This document shows positions 42,004 through 51,538 of a stretch of DNA of 64,000 nt, piece after piece. The position numbers and the translations under genes were made by a program. The DNA is taken from contig NZ_JAIOUB010000002.1 in assembly GCF_019931215.1 (NCBI RefSeq), positions 248,001-312,000 on the forward strand, read 5' to 3'. The stretch's first letter is position 1. Every line of letters begins with the position of its first letter. This DNA comes from Alcanivorax limicola. Lineage in GTDB: Bacteria > Pseudomonadota > Gammaproteobacteria > Pseudomonadales > Alcanivoracaceae. The notes under the pieces are model-generated. The model did no database searches. It was not told the DNA's origin and saw only the letters and a program-made list of their open reading frames with translations.

Positions 42004-43270
42004 CCTGCTGATTCGCAAAGCGCGGGTCATCGACCCGGCCACCGGCCGCGACGAAGTGGCTGATCTGCTGATCGAGAGTGGCCGCCTGACCCGCATGGGT
42101 GCCAGCCTGGACGCGCCCGGCGCGGAGTTGTTCGACGCCGAGGGCCTGTGGCTGCTGCCCGGCCTGGTGGATAGCTGCGTGCGCCTACCGGAACCCGGCA
42201 ACCACCGCCGGGGCAGCCTGCATACAGAAACCCGGGCGGCCGCCAGCGGTGGCATTACCCATCTCTGCGCCGCGCCGGACACCGACCCCGTCATCGACAG
42301 CGCCGCCGTGGTACGCCTGATTCGCGACCGCGCCATGCGCGCCGGCTTCGCCCGGGTGCTGCCCATTGCCGCCCTGACCCAGGGTCTGGAAGGCAGCCAG
42401 CTGGCAGAAATGGCCACGCTCAAGGACGTCGGCTGCATCGCCGTAAGCAATGCCGGCCATCGGGTGCAGGATGCCCTGGTCCTCAAGCGCAGCCTGGAGT
42501 ATGCCGCCACCTTTGATCTGCCGGTCATCTTCCGGCCCCAGGATGCGGCCCTGAGCGCCGGCGGCTGCGTCCACGAGGGCCCGGTGGCGGCACGCCTTGG
42601 GCTGCCGGGCATCCCCGCCGTGGCAGAGACGGTGGATCTGGCCCGCGCCTTGTTGCTGGTCGAAGCCACCGGCGTGCGCGCTCACTTCCATCAGATCAGC
42701 TGCGCCGCCAGCGTTGCCCTGCTGCGCCACGCACGCGCCCAGGGCCTGCCGGTGACTGCCGATGTGAGCATTCACCATCTGCTGCTGGATGAGAGCGCCA
42801 TCGAGGGCTTCAACAGCTTCTGCCATATCAGCCCGCCCTTGCGCAGCCGCGCGGATCGGGATGCGCTGATCCAGGGCGTCATCGACGGCACGCTGGACGC
42901 CATCAGTTCCCAGCACACACCGCTGGGCTCGTCCGCCAAACTGGCGCCCTTCCCCTCCACCCGGCCCGGCATTTCCGGGCTGGATACGCTGCTGTCACTG
43001 ACCCTGGAGTTGGTGCAGCGGGATCAATTGCCCCTGCGCCGCGCCATTGATGCCCTGACGGCCGCCCCGGCACGCTGCCTGGGCCTCAACGCCGGGCGCC
43101 TCGAAGACGGCCGGCTGGCCAGCCTCTGCGTGGTCGATCCGGCCGCCAGCCGTCTGCCCGGCGAAGACTGGCTGTCCGCCGGACGCAATTCCCCCTGGCT
43201 GGATACCGAACTACCCGGCGTGGTGCGTCTGACCGTGTGCGAAGGCAAGGTCACCTGGTTATCTGACTGA
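41987..43270 (+). CDS. pyrC': Non-catalytic dihydroorotase-like subunit (PyrC'/PyrX)
   Basis: 427 residues of dihydroorotase fold. The metal-binding HxH of active enzymes, normally in GLVDxHxHxRxPG, is replaced by [15 protein letters not shown]. The later metal positions are partly kept ([10 protein letters not shown]) and the catalytic loop reads ISSQHTPLG. It should therefore be inactive and serve as a scaffold of aspartate carbamoyltransferase, as shown for the Pseudomonas homologue. It overlaps pyrB by 17 bases. A functional dihydroorotase must be encoded elsewhere. Confidence 0.92.
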   Translation: MQPRADLLIRKARVIDPATGRDEVADLLIESGRLTRMGASLDAPGAELFDAEGLWLLPGLVDSCVRLPEPGNHRRGSLHTETRAAASGGITHLCAAPDTDPVIDSAAVVRLIRDRAMRAGFARVLPIAALTQGLEGSQLAEMATLKDVGCIAVSNAGHRVQDALVLKRSLEYAATFDLPVIFRPQDAALSAGGCVHEGPVAARLGLPGIPAVAETVDLARALLLVEATGVRAHFHQISCAASVALLRHARAQGLPVTADVSIHHLLLDESAIEGFNSFCHISPPLRSRADRDALIQGVIDGTLDAISSQHTPLGSSAKLAPFPSTRPGISGLDTLLSLTLELVQRDQLPLRRAIDALTAAPARCLGLNAGRLEDGRLASLCVVDPAASRLPGEDWLSAGRNSPWLDTELPGVVRLTVCEGKVTWLSD

Positions 43271-43280
43271 TTGATGACGG

Positions 43281-44324
43281 TCAGATCGCGGCCAGGCGCC
43301 TGGTCAGATCACCTGCCGACACAACAGGACCCTCCAGCACATTTTCACCGGCCCACAAGGGCGAGAAATCACCTTGTCCGGCGGCCTCGGCGGCTTTGCG
43401 GAGCGGGGCAATTGCGGTGCTGGCGAGAGGAAAGGCAGGCGGCAAAGGACTCATCGGGCCCAACTCCCGCATCAGCCGGTTGACGATGCCGCGCGCGGGG
43501 CGGCCGCTGAACAGATTGGTGATGGCCGTGTGCTGTGCTGCCGGGTTGCCGGCGGCAACGCTGTCCAGCGCCGCGCGGTGCACCGCGCTGGTGGTCGCCT
43601 CCGGGCAGCGCAGATAGGCGGTCCCCACCTGCACCGCACTGGCGCCCTGCGCCATGGCTGCGCGCACGCCGGCGGCATCCGCAATTCCCCCTGCAGCAAT
43701 CACCGGTATATTCACGGCGCCCACAACCTGCGCCACCAGGGCCAGGGTGCGCATCTGCGTACCCAGGTCATCGGTCAGGAACATGCCGCGATGCCCACCG
43801 GCCTCCAGGCCCTGGGCGATCACCGCGTCGGCACCGTGCGCCTGAAGCCAGCGCGCCTCGTCCACCGTGGTTGCCGTGGACAACACCAGGCTGCCCCAGC
43901 GCTTCACTCGCGCCAGCAATGGCGCTGCGGGTAATCCGAAGTGAAAGCTCACTACCGGCGGCGCGAACGGCTCGACAACATCCGCGATGGCATCCGTAAA
44001 CGGCTGCCGCAGGGGTTGCTCCGGTATGGCTGTAACATCCAGACCGAGCTCGGTGTAATAGGGCGCCAGCGCCGCACGCCAGTCGCTTTCGTCCCCGCTG
44101 GGTGGCGGGGTATGGCAGAAGAAATTGACATTGAAGCGGCCCGGCGCGGTATCGCGCAGCTGGGCCAGCGCGGTGCCGAGGGCATCGGGTGACAGCATTG
44201 CAGCAGGCAGCGAGCCCAGTCCGCCTGCACGCATGACCGCCTGGGCCAGGCGCACATCCTGGGAACCCGCCATGGGGGCCTGAATAATCGGCAGCTCACA
44301 ACCTGCAAATCCTGCGTACGTCAT
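43281..44324 (-). CDS. Nitronate monooxygenase family flavoprotein
   Basis: 347 residues from the ATG at 44324, preceded by AGAGGTG. The TIM-barrel FMN enzyme family is seen in LPIIQAPMAGSQDVRLAQAV, GLGSLPAAM, VIAQGLEAGGHRG, VIAAGGIADAAGVRAAMAQGASAVQVGTAYL. It oxidises alkyl nitronates or related carbanions with O2. The family is broad and some members act on other substrates. It is convergent with pyrC', 10 bases apart. It marks the start of the stretch that interrupts the conserved pil-pyr synteny. Confidence 0.88.
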   Translation of the reverse strand: MTYAGFAGCELPIIQAPMAGSQDVRLAQAVMRAGGLGSLPAAMLSPDALGTALAQLRDTAPGRFNVNFFCHTPPPSGDESDWRAALAPYYTELGLDVTAIPEQPLRQPFTDAIADVVEPFAPPVVSFHFGLPAAPLLARVKRWGSLVLSTATTVDEARWLQAHGADAVIAQGLEAGGHRGMFLTDDLGTQMRTLALVAQVVGAVNIPVIAAGGIADAAGVRAAMAQGASAVQVGTAYLRCPEATTSAVHRAALDSVAAGNPAAQHTAITNLFSGRPARGIVNRLMRELGPMSPLPPAFPLASTAIAPLRKAAEAAGQGDFSPLWAGENVLEGPVVSAGDLTRRLAAI

Positions 44325-44485
44325 TCTTGAACACCTCTGGTTCAACAACGGGGCTCAGCGACAGACTGGCACATAAGACTGTCACATGAGCATACCCCTG
44401 AACGCCATGCACTCTTCATCACGCGGTCATCACGCCGTCAGCGCCGTCGGGCAAGCTCGCCCAAACACTCACTACGGGGATCACC

Positions 44486-46474
44486 ATGAACAACGTCAAG
44501 CTACCGGGCGTTGCGGCTTTGCTGCTGACGCTCGGGCTCACGGGCTGCGGCGGCAGTAGCAACTCCAGCAACACACCCGGCACCGAAACGCCCACCGTCA
44601 CGCCGCTGCGCGTCGGCATGTTACCAGACACCCAGGGCGACGGACCCAATGTGGCCGTTTACGCCATGGACGCCGTGCTCAAACGACAGCATGACATGGG
44701 CGCCGACGTGGTCATCGCCGTGGGGGATCTCACCAACAATGGCACGCCGGAGGAATTTGCCCAGTGGCTGTCGGTGGCCGACAAATACCGCGAGGCGGGC
44801 ATGGAAATCCTGCCGCTGATGGGCAACCACGAAGACAGCTGGGCACATACCACGCGCTGGATTGATGCCATGCGCCCGTATATTCCGGCAGACGCCATAC
44901 ACATGCCCTATGCCGAGTTTCTCAACTATTCGGTGGTGCGCAGCAATGTGTTGATCATCAATATTCGCTACTGGGGTCTGGCTGGCGCCTTCCCGTGGAT
45001 TCGTGACACGGTGGCGCGCCATCGCGACGAGGTCGACCACATCATCATCTCCAGCCACGACGGGCTGATCGGCGCCAAGTATGGTCAGGTGCGCGAGCAG
45101 ATCGTCACTGGCCAGAAGGGCGAGAACGGTCTGCTCGACCAGTACGACGAGATTCGCCGTCTGTTTGTCGATAACGATGTGATCTGGCTTCAGGGGCATG
45201 AGCATCAGTACCAGCGCAGTGTGGTGCGCGGCCCGTTTACGGCGGTGAACAAGTCACTGGATACCGCCATGCCTGTTGCAGAAACGGCGGCGACGGGCCC
45301 GGCCAGCAGATCCTGGACGGAAACCGGCGGCAACTATCGCCTGCCGTATTACACCCAGATCATGACCGGCAATGCTTCCTACAAGGGTTATGAGTTGCGC
45401 TGGGGTGAGAGCGAACTGGTGCAACGCATTATTCTGCACAAGTCCAATTCCATGAGTAACGGCTCCCCCGCCTATGACGTGAACGCCGGCATGCTGACCT
45501 TCAATGGGCCACGGGTCGACTACCAGTCCTGGTATGCCGAGCACACGGTGCAGAATGATCTGTCCGGCCCTGGCGAACTTGCCGATCCGGCATGGACGCT
45601 GTTCGACCGCTTCAGCCGCACCACCGATCGCTGCGAGAAGATCGTTTACCCCAACAGCATCCCGGCGGGCACGCGCCCGGTGCTGGACCACGATCCCACC
45701 TATCGGACGGCGGAATGTCGTGGCCCGGACGGCGCCATCGCACGCCTGGAAGCCGGCACCAACAACATGTTCAATCGCATTGAATCCACCACCCGCACCA
45801 TGGGCTATACGCCCGACTGGAGCCGCGCTGAGTCAACGATGGATCTGCTGCGGCTGACCTACCAGTACCTGTATCAGTACCATCAGGCGTGGACGCCCAA
45901 TCTCAATGGCAATCAGCGCGCCTTTCCCGATGGCGAGCAGGTCCGCGTCCCCGAAACCACCATTGATACCAAGAAGCACGTAACGCTCAGCTGGATGCCG
46001 GCACAGCCGGACACCGCTTCCAGCGTGTTGCTGGTCAGCGGTACGGGCGGTCAGAACGGCATCTATACCAACGCCTGGGGTGGCATCAAGAACATCGAAA
46101 CGGATACCGGGCTGCCGGGCAGTCAGCCAGACGGCTCCGCCAAGGCACCGCACACCCTGCCAAGCCAGGCCAGCCGTGACTGGGACCTGCAAGGCGCCAC
46201 CACCGACTACTACGCGCTCAGCTTCAGCGTCCCGGATACGCTCGCTGGCACGGCCCTGACGCTGGGGCTGCTGACCGATGAGGGCTGGCAGCCCGCTGCC
46301 TCGGCAGACTGCATCATCGAGGCGGCTTTTCACGAGGCCTGGCTCAATGGTGGCGCGCCGCGCGACCCGGCCTGTGACGGTGAAACCCTGGTCGGTTTCG
46401 ATGCCAGCACCGGCAACGTCCTCTGGTGGATGGTGGCTGACCGCGACCTGGAGGTGGCGCTCTTGCCGCGCTGA
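44486..46474 (+). CDS. Calcineurin-like metallophosphoesterase lipoprotein
   Basis: 662 residues. A lipoprotein signal ends at the lipobox LGLTGC, followed by a Ser/Asn/Thr-rich tether. The phosphoesterase domain has MLPDTQGDG, AVGDLTNNG, LMGNHEDSW, IISSHDG and LQGHEHQYQRS. The first motif has Gln where many relatives have His, which is seen in other active members. The last 300 residues are not recognised and include a C-terminal beta-rich segment (ATTDYYALSFSVPD). It is likely exported and anchored in the outer membrane, where it could release phosphate from nucleotides or phosphodiesters. It stands alone. Confidence 0.85.
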   Translation: MNNVKLPGVAALLLTLGLTGCGGSSNSSNTPGTETPTVTPLRVGMLPDTQGDGPNVAVYAMDAVLKRQHDMGADVVIAVGDLTNNGTPEEFAQWLSVADKYREAGMEILPLMGNHEDSWAHTTRWIDAMRPYIPADAIHMPYAEFLNYSVVRSNVLIINIRYWGLAGAFPWIRDTVARHRDEVDHIIISSHDGLIGAKYGQVREQIVTGQKGENGLLDQYDEIRRLFVDNDVIWLQGHEHQYQRSVVRGPFTAVNKSLDTAMPVAETAATGPASRSWTETGGNYRLPYYTQIMTGNASYKGYELRWGESELVQRIILHKSNSMSNGSPAYDVNAGMLTFNGPRVDYQSWYAEHTVQNDLSGPGELADPAWTLFDRFSRTTDRCEKIVYPNSIPAGTRPVLDHDPTYRTAECRGPDGAIARLEAGTNNMFNRIESTTRTMGYTPDWSRAESTMDLLRLTYQYLYQYHQAWTPNLNGNQRAFPDGEQVRVPETTIDTKKHVTLSWMPAQPDTASSVLLVSGTGGQNGIYTNAWGGIKNIETDTGLPGSQPDGSAKAPHTLPSQASRDWDLQGATTDYYALSFSVPDTLAGTALTLGLLTDEGWQPAASADCIIEAAFHEAWLNGGAPRDPACDGETLVGFDASTGNVLWWMVADRDLEVALLPR

Positions 46475-46557
46475 CCGGCACGCAGCCTCCGCTCACTGGC
46501 GGGGGCTGTATCTCTTCACTTACAGATTGACGCATCAGGCCGCTTGTTTCCGGGGGG

Positions 46558-49518
46558 ATGAATCTGCTTACATGGGTCCGGTCGTATCCCGATTTACCGG
46601 AAGCCCCCGTTATGCAGGCCTCAGAGCCGTCGCCCTTGCACCATCCTTCCCAGGAGATACTCGTATTGCTGGCGGACATCACCGGGCCCGGCCTGCTTCT
46701 GGTCATCTTCCTGCTGGGCATGCTGCTGTACCGTATGGTCAGTCGCGCCCGACGATTGCCGCTGGCGCAGGCCCGACAAGCGCAGCACGAAGCACTGCTG
46801 ACGCTCAATAACATCAACAGCCTGACCACCCGCAATATTGATGACCGTTTGACCGAAGCGCTGAACCTGGGGCGAGAGTATCTGCAGCTCGACAATGGCA
46901 TCATCAGCAGCGTGCACCGACAGGACTATCGGGTCATTTCTCACGTTTCATCTGCTACCCCCATCCCGCGCGGCAAGATCTTCTCGCTGGGTGAGACCTA
47001 CTGCGCGATCACGCTGAAGAATGCGGGCATTACCGCCATCAGCCATATGGCTGCCTCCGAGTATGCGCAACACCCCTGCTATCGAGAATTCAACTTCGAG
47101 TCTTACATCGGCGTGCCATTGAAAGTGGGAGAGCGCATCTACGGCACCCTGGCATTCTTTTCCCGGCAACGTCGCAAAACGCCATTTACCGAACAGGATC
47201 GGGAATTTGTGACACTGATGGCCAATTGGGTGTCCTCTTCCATCGAATTGAAACTCGCAGAGGAGAAAGAACTGCAGTCCAGCGCCAAGCTGGAGAAGCT
47301 GACCAATCATGCACCGGGCATGGTCTATCAGTATGTGCGGGATACTGATGGCAAAGGCTTCTTTCCCTATGTGAGCGCCGTGGTGCGCGATATCTACAAC
47401 GCGGATCCGGACGCGCTGCGCTTCGATGACCAGACCGTGATACGCAACATTCATCCGGCTGATCTGGACAAAGTCATGACGTCCATTTCCCTGTCCGCTG
47501 ATACGCTGACCGTCTGGCACTGTGAGTATCGCTATTTTCACTCACGCAAGGGACTGATCTGGCTTGAAGGTCACGCCAATCCGGAGCGCTTGCACAATGG
47601 TTCGGTGCTGTGGCACGGCGTCATCACGGATATTTCAGCCCGCAAACGCATGGAGCTGAACCTGAAAGGCGAGAAAACGCGTCTGCAGAGCATCATCGAT
47701 GGCACCGCCATCGGCACCTGGGAATGGAACATCGCCACCGGCATCACGATTTTCAATGCCCGCTGGGCGGCCATGATCGGCTATTCGCTGGAAGAACTGG
47801 CACCCACGACGCTGGCCAACTGGCTGTCACTGATCCACCCCGATGACCGGCGCGCTTGCGAAAGCGCAATGAACGATCACGTCAAAGGCACCACGTCGCG
47901 TTTCGATTTTCGTTATCGTATACGGCACAAGGCCGGCCACTGGCTGTGGGTACATGATCGCGGCCAGATCATGTCGTGGTCCGATACCGGCCAGCCATTG
48001 CTGATGTTCGGCACCCACGCGGACATCACCGTCAGCGTGGAAACCCAGGAAGCACTGACGGAAAGCGATTCGCGCTTTCGCAGCATTCTCTCGAGCCTGC
48101 CGGGCACGGTCTATCGATGTCGCCACGATGACAAACGCAGCATTCACTATGTCAGTGAGCGCATCAGCGATCTGACCGGCTACACTGCGGAAGAGCTGCT
48201 TGACGACAAACAGGCCTCACTGAACACCTTGATCCTCCCGGAGGATCTGCCACAACTTGAAGGCATCAGCGATGCACTGAGCAGCAAAAGGCCTTACGAA
48301 ATATTCTATCGCCTGCGGCACAAGGATGGCTCCATTGTCTGGATTCAGGACAAGGGCTCCCTGAGCTACGACAGCAAACGCCGCACGCAATGGCTTGATG
48401 GTTTCATGTGGGATATTACTGACCGCAGGATCCTGACGGAGCAACTCGCCGAAAGCGAACAGCGCTTTGAAGGTGCATTTGAAACAGCGCCCCAGGGCAT
48501 GGCCATCATTCGGCACGACGGCCGTTGGCTGGATATGAATACGGCTCTGTGCGACATGCTCGGTCACAACCGGGGCGATCTGCTCGGCGGCCAACATGAC
48601 GACCTGACACACCCGGACGACAAGGACCTGGAGCAGGGCCACGTCGATGCGCTGCTGGCCGGTCGGACCAGTGCATTCCAGCTGAGAAAACGCATGCTGC
48701 ACAAACAGGGACACGAAATCTGGGTACTGGAAAGCGTGTCGCTGGTCTACGATGCCGACGACAAGCCCAGCTACATGATTGCCATCGTCCAGGATATTTC
48801 CGAAGAGATGCGCACCGATATTCTCAAGCGCAATTTTGTCTCCACGGTCAGTCATGAACTGCGCACGCCGCTGACGGCCATCTTCGGCTCGCTGGGGCTG
48901 GTCACCCAGGGGGCACTGGGCGAACTGTCACCACAGATCAGCAAGATTCTGGGCATTGCCTACAAGAATGCAGAACGGCTTATTGCGCTGATCAACGATT
49001 TGCTGGATATGGAAAAGCTGATTTCAGGCAGCGTCGACATCCAGATCAGCGGCGTCGACGGGGTGGCTGCCCTGAAAGACGCGATAGAGGCCAATACCGG
49101 CTACGGGGAACAGTACGGCGTCCGCTTCTCCCTCGCCGATGCCGCGCCGCTGACACTGATGGCGGACAAATCAAAGCTGCAGCAGGTGTTGGCCAACCTG
49201 CTTTCCAATGCGGCCAAATTTTCCCACACAGGTGGCAGCGTGACCCTGTCCCTCACCCGCGACGGCGACAAGGGCGTGATTGCCATTGCCGACACCGGCG
49301 AGGGCATTCCCACCGCGTTCCATCACAAGGTTTTCGAGAAGTTCAGCCAGGCAGACAGCTCTGATATCAAGAAAAAAGGCGGGACCGGTCTCGGCCTCGC
49401 CATTTCGCGGGAACTGGTGGACAAGATGCACGGCCGCATATGGTTTGAGAGTAACGTCGGGCAGGGCACCACCTTTTATGTTGCCCTGCCGCTGGCCATC
49501 AGCCCGGCGGATACTTAG
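46558..49518 (+). CDS. GAF- and PAS-containing sensor histidine kinase
   Basis: 986 residues. One membrane helix (about 36-58, GPGLLLVIFLLGMLLYRMV) precedes a GAF domain (about 80-235; SLGETYCAITLKNAGI, YIGVPLKVGERIYGTLAFFS). Four PAS domains follow (about 250-755) with repeated WxEGHANP/WLWVHDRG/WIQDKGS-type ends. The HisKA domain has its His near residue 766 in SHELRTPLTA, and the HATPase has NLLSNAAKFS, IADTGEGIP and GTGLGLAI. There is no receiver. The start is uncertain because the G-run touches the ATG; Met19 is an alternative. No response regulator is adjacent. Its 3' end overlaps the convergent DUF4136 gene by 20 bases. Confidence 0.88.
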   Translation: MNLLTWVRSYPDLPEAPVMQASEPSPLHHPSQEILVLLADITGPGLLLVIFLLGMLLYRMVSRARRLPLAQARQAQHEALLTLNNINSLTTRNIDDRLTEALNLGREYLQLDNGIISSVHRQDYRVISHVSSATPIPRGKIFSLGETYCAITLKNAGITAISHMAASEYAQHPCYREFNFESYIGVPLKVGERIYGTLAFFSRQRRKTPFTEQDREFVTLMANWVSSSIELKLAEEKELQSSAKLEKLTNHAPGMVYQYVRDTDGKGFFPYVSAVVRDIYNADPDALRFDDQTVIRNIHPADLDKVMTSISLSADTLTVWHCEYRYFHSRKGLIWLEGHANPERLHNGSVLWHGVITDISARKRMELNLKGEKTRLQSIIDGTAIGTWEWNIATGITIFNARWAAMIGYSLEELAPTTLANWLSLIHPDDRRACESAMNDHVKGTTSRFDFRYRIRHKAGHWLWVHDRGQIMSWSDTGQPLLMFGTHADITVSVETQEALTESDSRFRSILSSLPGTVYRCRHDDKRSIHYVSERISDLTGYTAEELLDDKQASLNTLILPEDLPQLEGISDALSSKRPYEIFYRLRHKDGSIVWIQDKGSLSYDSKRRTQWLDGFMWDITDRRILTEQLAESEQRFEGAFETAPQGMAIIRHDGRWLDMNTALCDMLGHNRGDLLGGQHDDLTHPDDKDLEQGHVDALLAGRTSAFQLRKRMLHKQGHEIWVLESVSLVYDADDKPSYMIAIVQDISEEMRTDILKRNFVSTVSHELRTPLTAIFGSLGLVTQGALGELSPQISKILGIAYKNAERLIALINDLLDMEKLISGSVDIQISGVDGVAALKDAIEANTGYGEQYGVRFSLADAAPLTLMADKSKLQQVLANLLSNAAKFSHTGGSVTLSLTRDGDKGVIAIADTGEGIPTAFHHKVFEKFSQADSSDIKKKGGTGLGLAISRELVDKMHGRIWFESNVGQGTTFYVALPLAISPADT

Positions 49519-50095
49519 ACAGCATTTCCGTAATCAGGCTGTCGATCAGATTTTCCCGGCGCTCTGTCGACATGCTTTCGGTGAGATTGCGCCGGCCTGC
49601 GCCGCGCCAGATCGCCCGGCGCTCTTGCGGAGTGACAAATTCCACCACCAGCTTGCCTTCCTTGACCTCACGGGAATCCGGCGCGGTGGCCAGCCCCAGG
49701 CCGAGATTATTGCGACCAAAGCCCAGCCCGTAACTGAATCCGCTGGACTGATTACGAATTTCCTCAACGATGTCATAGCGCACGAGTATGTCGGCATCGT
49801 CGATGGGGACCTTGCGCATACCACGCGCGTCCAGTTCGCGCGCCAGGCTGCGCTCAATGCGGCCGGCATCCAGACTCAGGTAGGACTGCTCATCCGTGTG
49901 TGCCATGAATGCATAGGTATTCTGGCCATCGAAAGATGCGCCACGATCATGGTCCACGGTGACCGTGGTGCAACCGGCGACAACGAGCAACAACAGACTT
50001 GCCAGCAGCGCTCGCAAGCCCGCGGAGGAAGGGTGAGTGCCGGCTGGGTGCCGGACTTGGCTGTATCGGGACCGGAACATAGCGAAGTACCTCAT
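49499..50095 (-). CDS. DUF4136 lipoprotein
   Basis: 198 residues. A hydrophobic signal (LRALLASLLLLVVAGC) ends in a lipobox about 42 residues in, so the true start may be internal and the first 20 residues may not be translated. The mature part has the DUF4136 pattern FDGQNTYAFM, RIERSLARELDARGMR, ADILVRYD and a Gly-rich GFSYGLGFGRNNLGLGL, ending with a family-typical RRENLIDSLITEMLSKYPP. The function is unknown; the protein is expected at the outer membrane. It is convergent with, and overlaps, the histidine kinase gene. Confidence 0.82.
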   Translation of the reverse strand: MRYFAMFRSRYSQVRHPAGTHPSSAGLRALLASLLLLVVAGCTTVTVDHDRGASFDGQNTYAFMAHTDEQSYLSLDAGRIERSLARELDARGMRKVPIDDADILVRYDIVEEIRNQSSGFSYGLGFGRNNLGLGLATAPDSREVKEGKLVVEFVTPQERRAIWRGAGRRNLTESMSTERRENLIDSLITEMLSKYPPG

Positions 50096-50216
50096 CGAGA
50101 TGCCTTGGCGGCAGGATATTCATCCAAGAGTACCAGACCCGGCATTTGCGCCCGTCATCCAATACTCTATTTTGCAATTTGACGCTTTATCGGGGCAATG
50201 TGCCGTGAGTGAGCGT

Positions 50217-50477
50217 TCACGCGCCCTCGTCAGCATCCGCCGCTGCGACCGGGGCAAAGCGCGGCTGCATACGGCCCTCACGCTCGATCTGCTCGACAAA
50301 CATGGCCAGCGGCCGCACCCAGAGCCCCCGCGCGCCATACAGGGCGCGATAGACCACTTGCGGCTCAAGACTCTCGCTATGACGCGCCACGCCGATGACG
50401 TCATACAGATTGCCTTTGAAATGACGGTAAATACCCGGCGCCAGGGTCGGCAGCGGGGGCAGATCGCGATCGCTCAT
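50217..50477 (-). CDS. DUF1653 protein
   Basis: 86 residues. PGIYRHFKGNLYDVIGVARHSESLEPQVVYRALYG followed by LWVRPLAMFVE is the DUF1653 signature, an SH3-like small domain of unknown function. The C-terminal tail is Ala/Asp-rich. Its ATG overlaps the stop of the LysR gene by 4 bases, so it is translated with the regulator. Nothing else indicates its role. Confidence 0.87.
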   Translation of the reverse strand: MSDRDLPPLPTLAPGIYRHFKGNLYDVIGVARHSESLEPQVVYRALYGARGLWVRPLAMFVEQIEREGRMQPRFAPVAAADADEGA

Positions 50478-51403
50478 GGTGTGGTCTCTCGTGGATGTTC
50501 GGGGTTGTTGTCTTCACACAGGGCGCGGGTCCGGCGGGCCAGGATCTCCCCCAGCTGCCGCGTCGCGGGCCCCGCATAGTCGCGATCACCGTACACCAGA
50601 TACAGATCGGCAAAGCGCTCCGCGCCCTCGCTCAGCGGCAGGACGCGCAGCGCGCCCGCTGCCAATTCCCGGCGAATCTTCTCTTCCGGATACCAGGCAA
50701 ACCCCTGCCCACGGCAGGCCGCCTGGATCGAGGTGGAAACGTGGCTGACGGTCCAGCGCTGCTCGGCGCCCAGCCAGCCGGCATCACTGCGACGCTGGCC
50801 CGAGTCTCGCACCACCAGCTGGCGATGGCGGCGCAGGTCATGGAAGTCCAGCGTCCGGCCCAGGGCGTGCAGCGGGTGTTCCGGGTGAGCCACCGGGACA
50901 AACCGCACCCGCATCAGGTGATCCCCCAGAAAGCCCGGGGGGATGCGCCCGGCGACGGCCAGATCGACGCGGCGTTCCAACAATGCCTCTTCGGTGCCGG
51001 AAAGCACTGTCTCGAACATGTCGACGCGGGTGTCCGGAAAGGTTTCTCCCAGTTCCGCCAGGCAGTCCAGCATCAGCCAGTTCGGGTACAGGGCTTCCAT
51101 CGCCACGTTGATCGCCGCCTCATGCCGCAAACTCAGATGCGCCGCGGCCTGCTCCAGCGCTTCTGCCTCGCTGAGCAGCGCGCGGGCGCGGCGGTAAAGC
51201 AGCTCGCCTGCGGGGGTCAACGCGGCCTTGCGGCCCTTGAGCGTGAAGGCACGCAGATCCAGCGTACTTTCCAGCTTCTGGATGGCGTAGCTCACGGCAG
51301 ACTGACTCTTGCCCAGCGCTTCCGCCGCCTGGGCGTAGCCGCCGGCATCCACCACGGCCATCAGGGCACGCCATTGTTCCAGGGTGATCTTCGGTTCGCT
51401 CAC
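50474..51403 (-). CDS. LysR-family transcriptional regulator
   Basis: 309 residues. The helix-turn-helix is TLEQWRALMAVVDAGGYAQAAEALGKSQSAVSYAIQKLE, typical of the family, followed by an effector-binding domain. It is divergent from the glutathionyl-hydroquinone reductase/pirin pair with a 135-base gap, so control of that pair is likely. The inducer could be a quinone or electrophile by context, which is inference. Confidence 0.9.
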   Translation of the reverse strand: MSEPKITLEQWRALMAVVDAGGYAQAAEALGKSQSAVSYAIQKLESTLDLRAFTLKGRKAALTPAGELLYRRARALLSEAEALEQAAAHLSLRHEAAINVAMEALYPNWLMLDCLAELGETFPDTRVDMFETVLSGTEEALLERRVDLAVAGRIPPGFLGDHLMRVRFVPVAHPEHPLHALGRTLDFHDLRRHRQLVVRDSGQRRSDAGWLGAEQRWTVSHVSTSIQAACRGQGFAWYPEEKIRRELAAGALRVLPLSEGAERFADLYLVYGDRDYAGPATRQLGEILARRTRALCEDNNPEHPRETTP

Positions 51404-51538
51404 AGCAGCAGTTTGCCTCTATCCGTCAATCAGATCAGTAAATGCGATAGAACGGCCCTAATTTATCCGGTTTTTAATTTGAATCACAGATGTATCCTGT
51501 ACCCAGCATTTATCGCACACCTATCAAGGAGCAGCGAC

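Noticed and set aside
50495-51538. Upstream extension of the hydroquinone reductase frame
   Set aside because: It is antisense to the LysR gene, and the true start at 51539 has a strong ribosome site and the correct family N-terminus.
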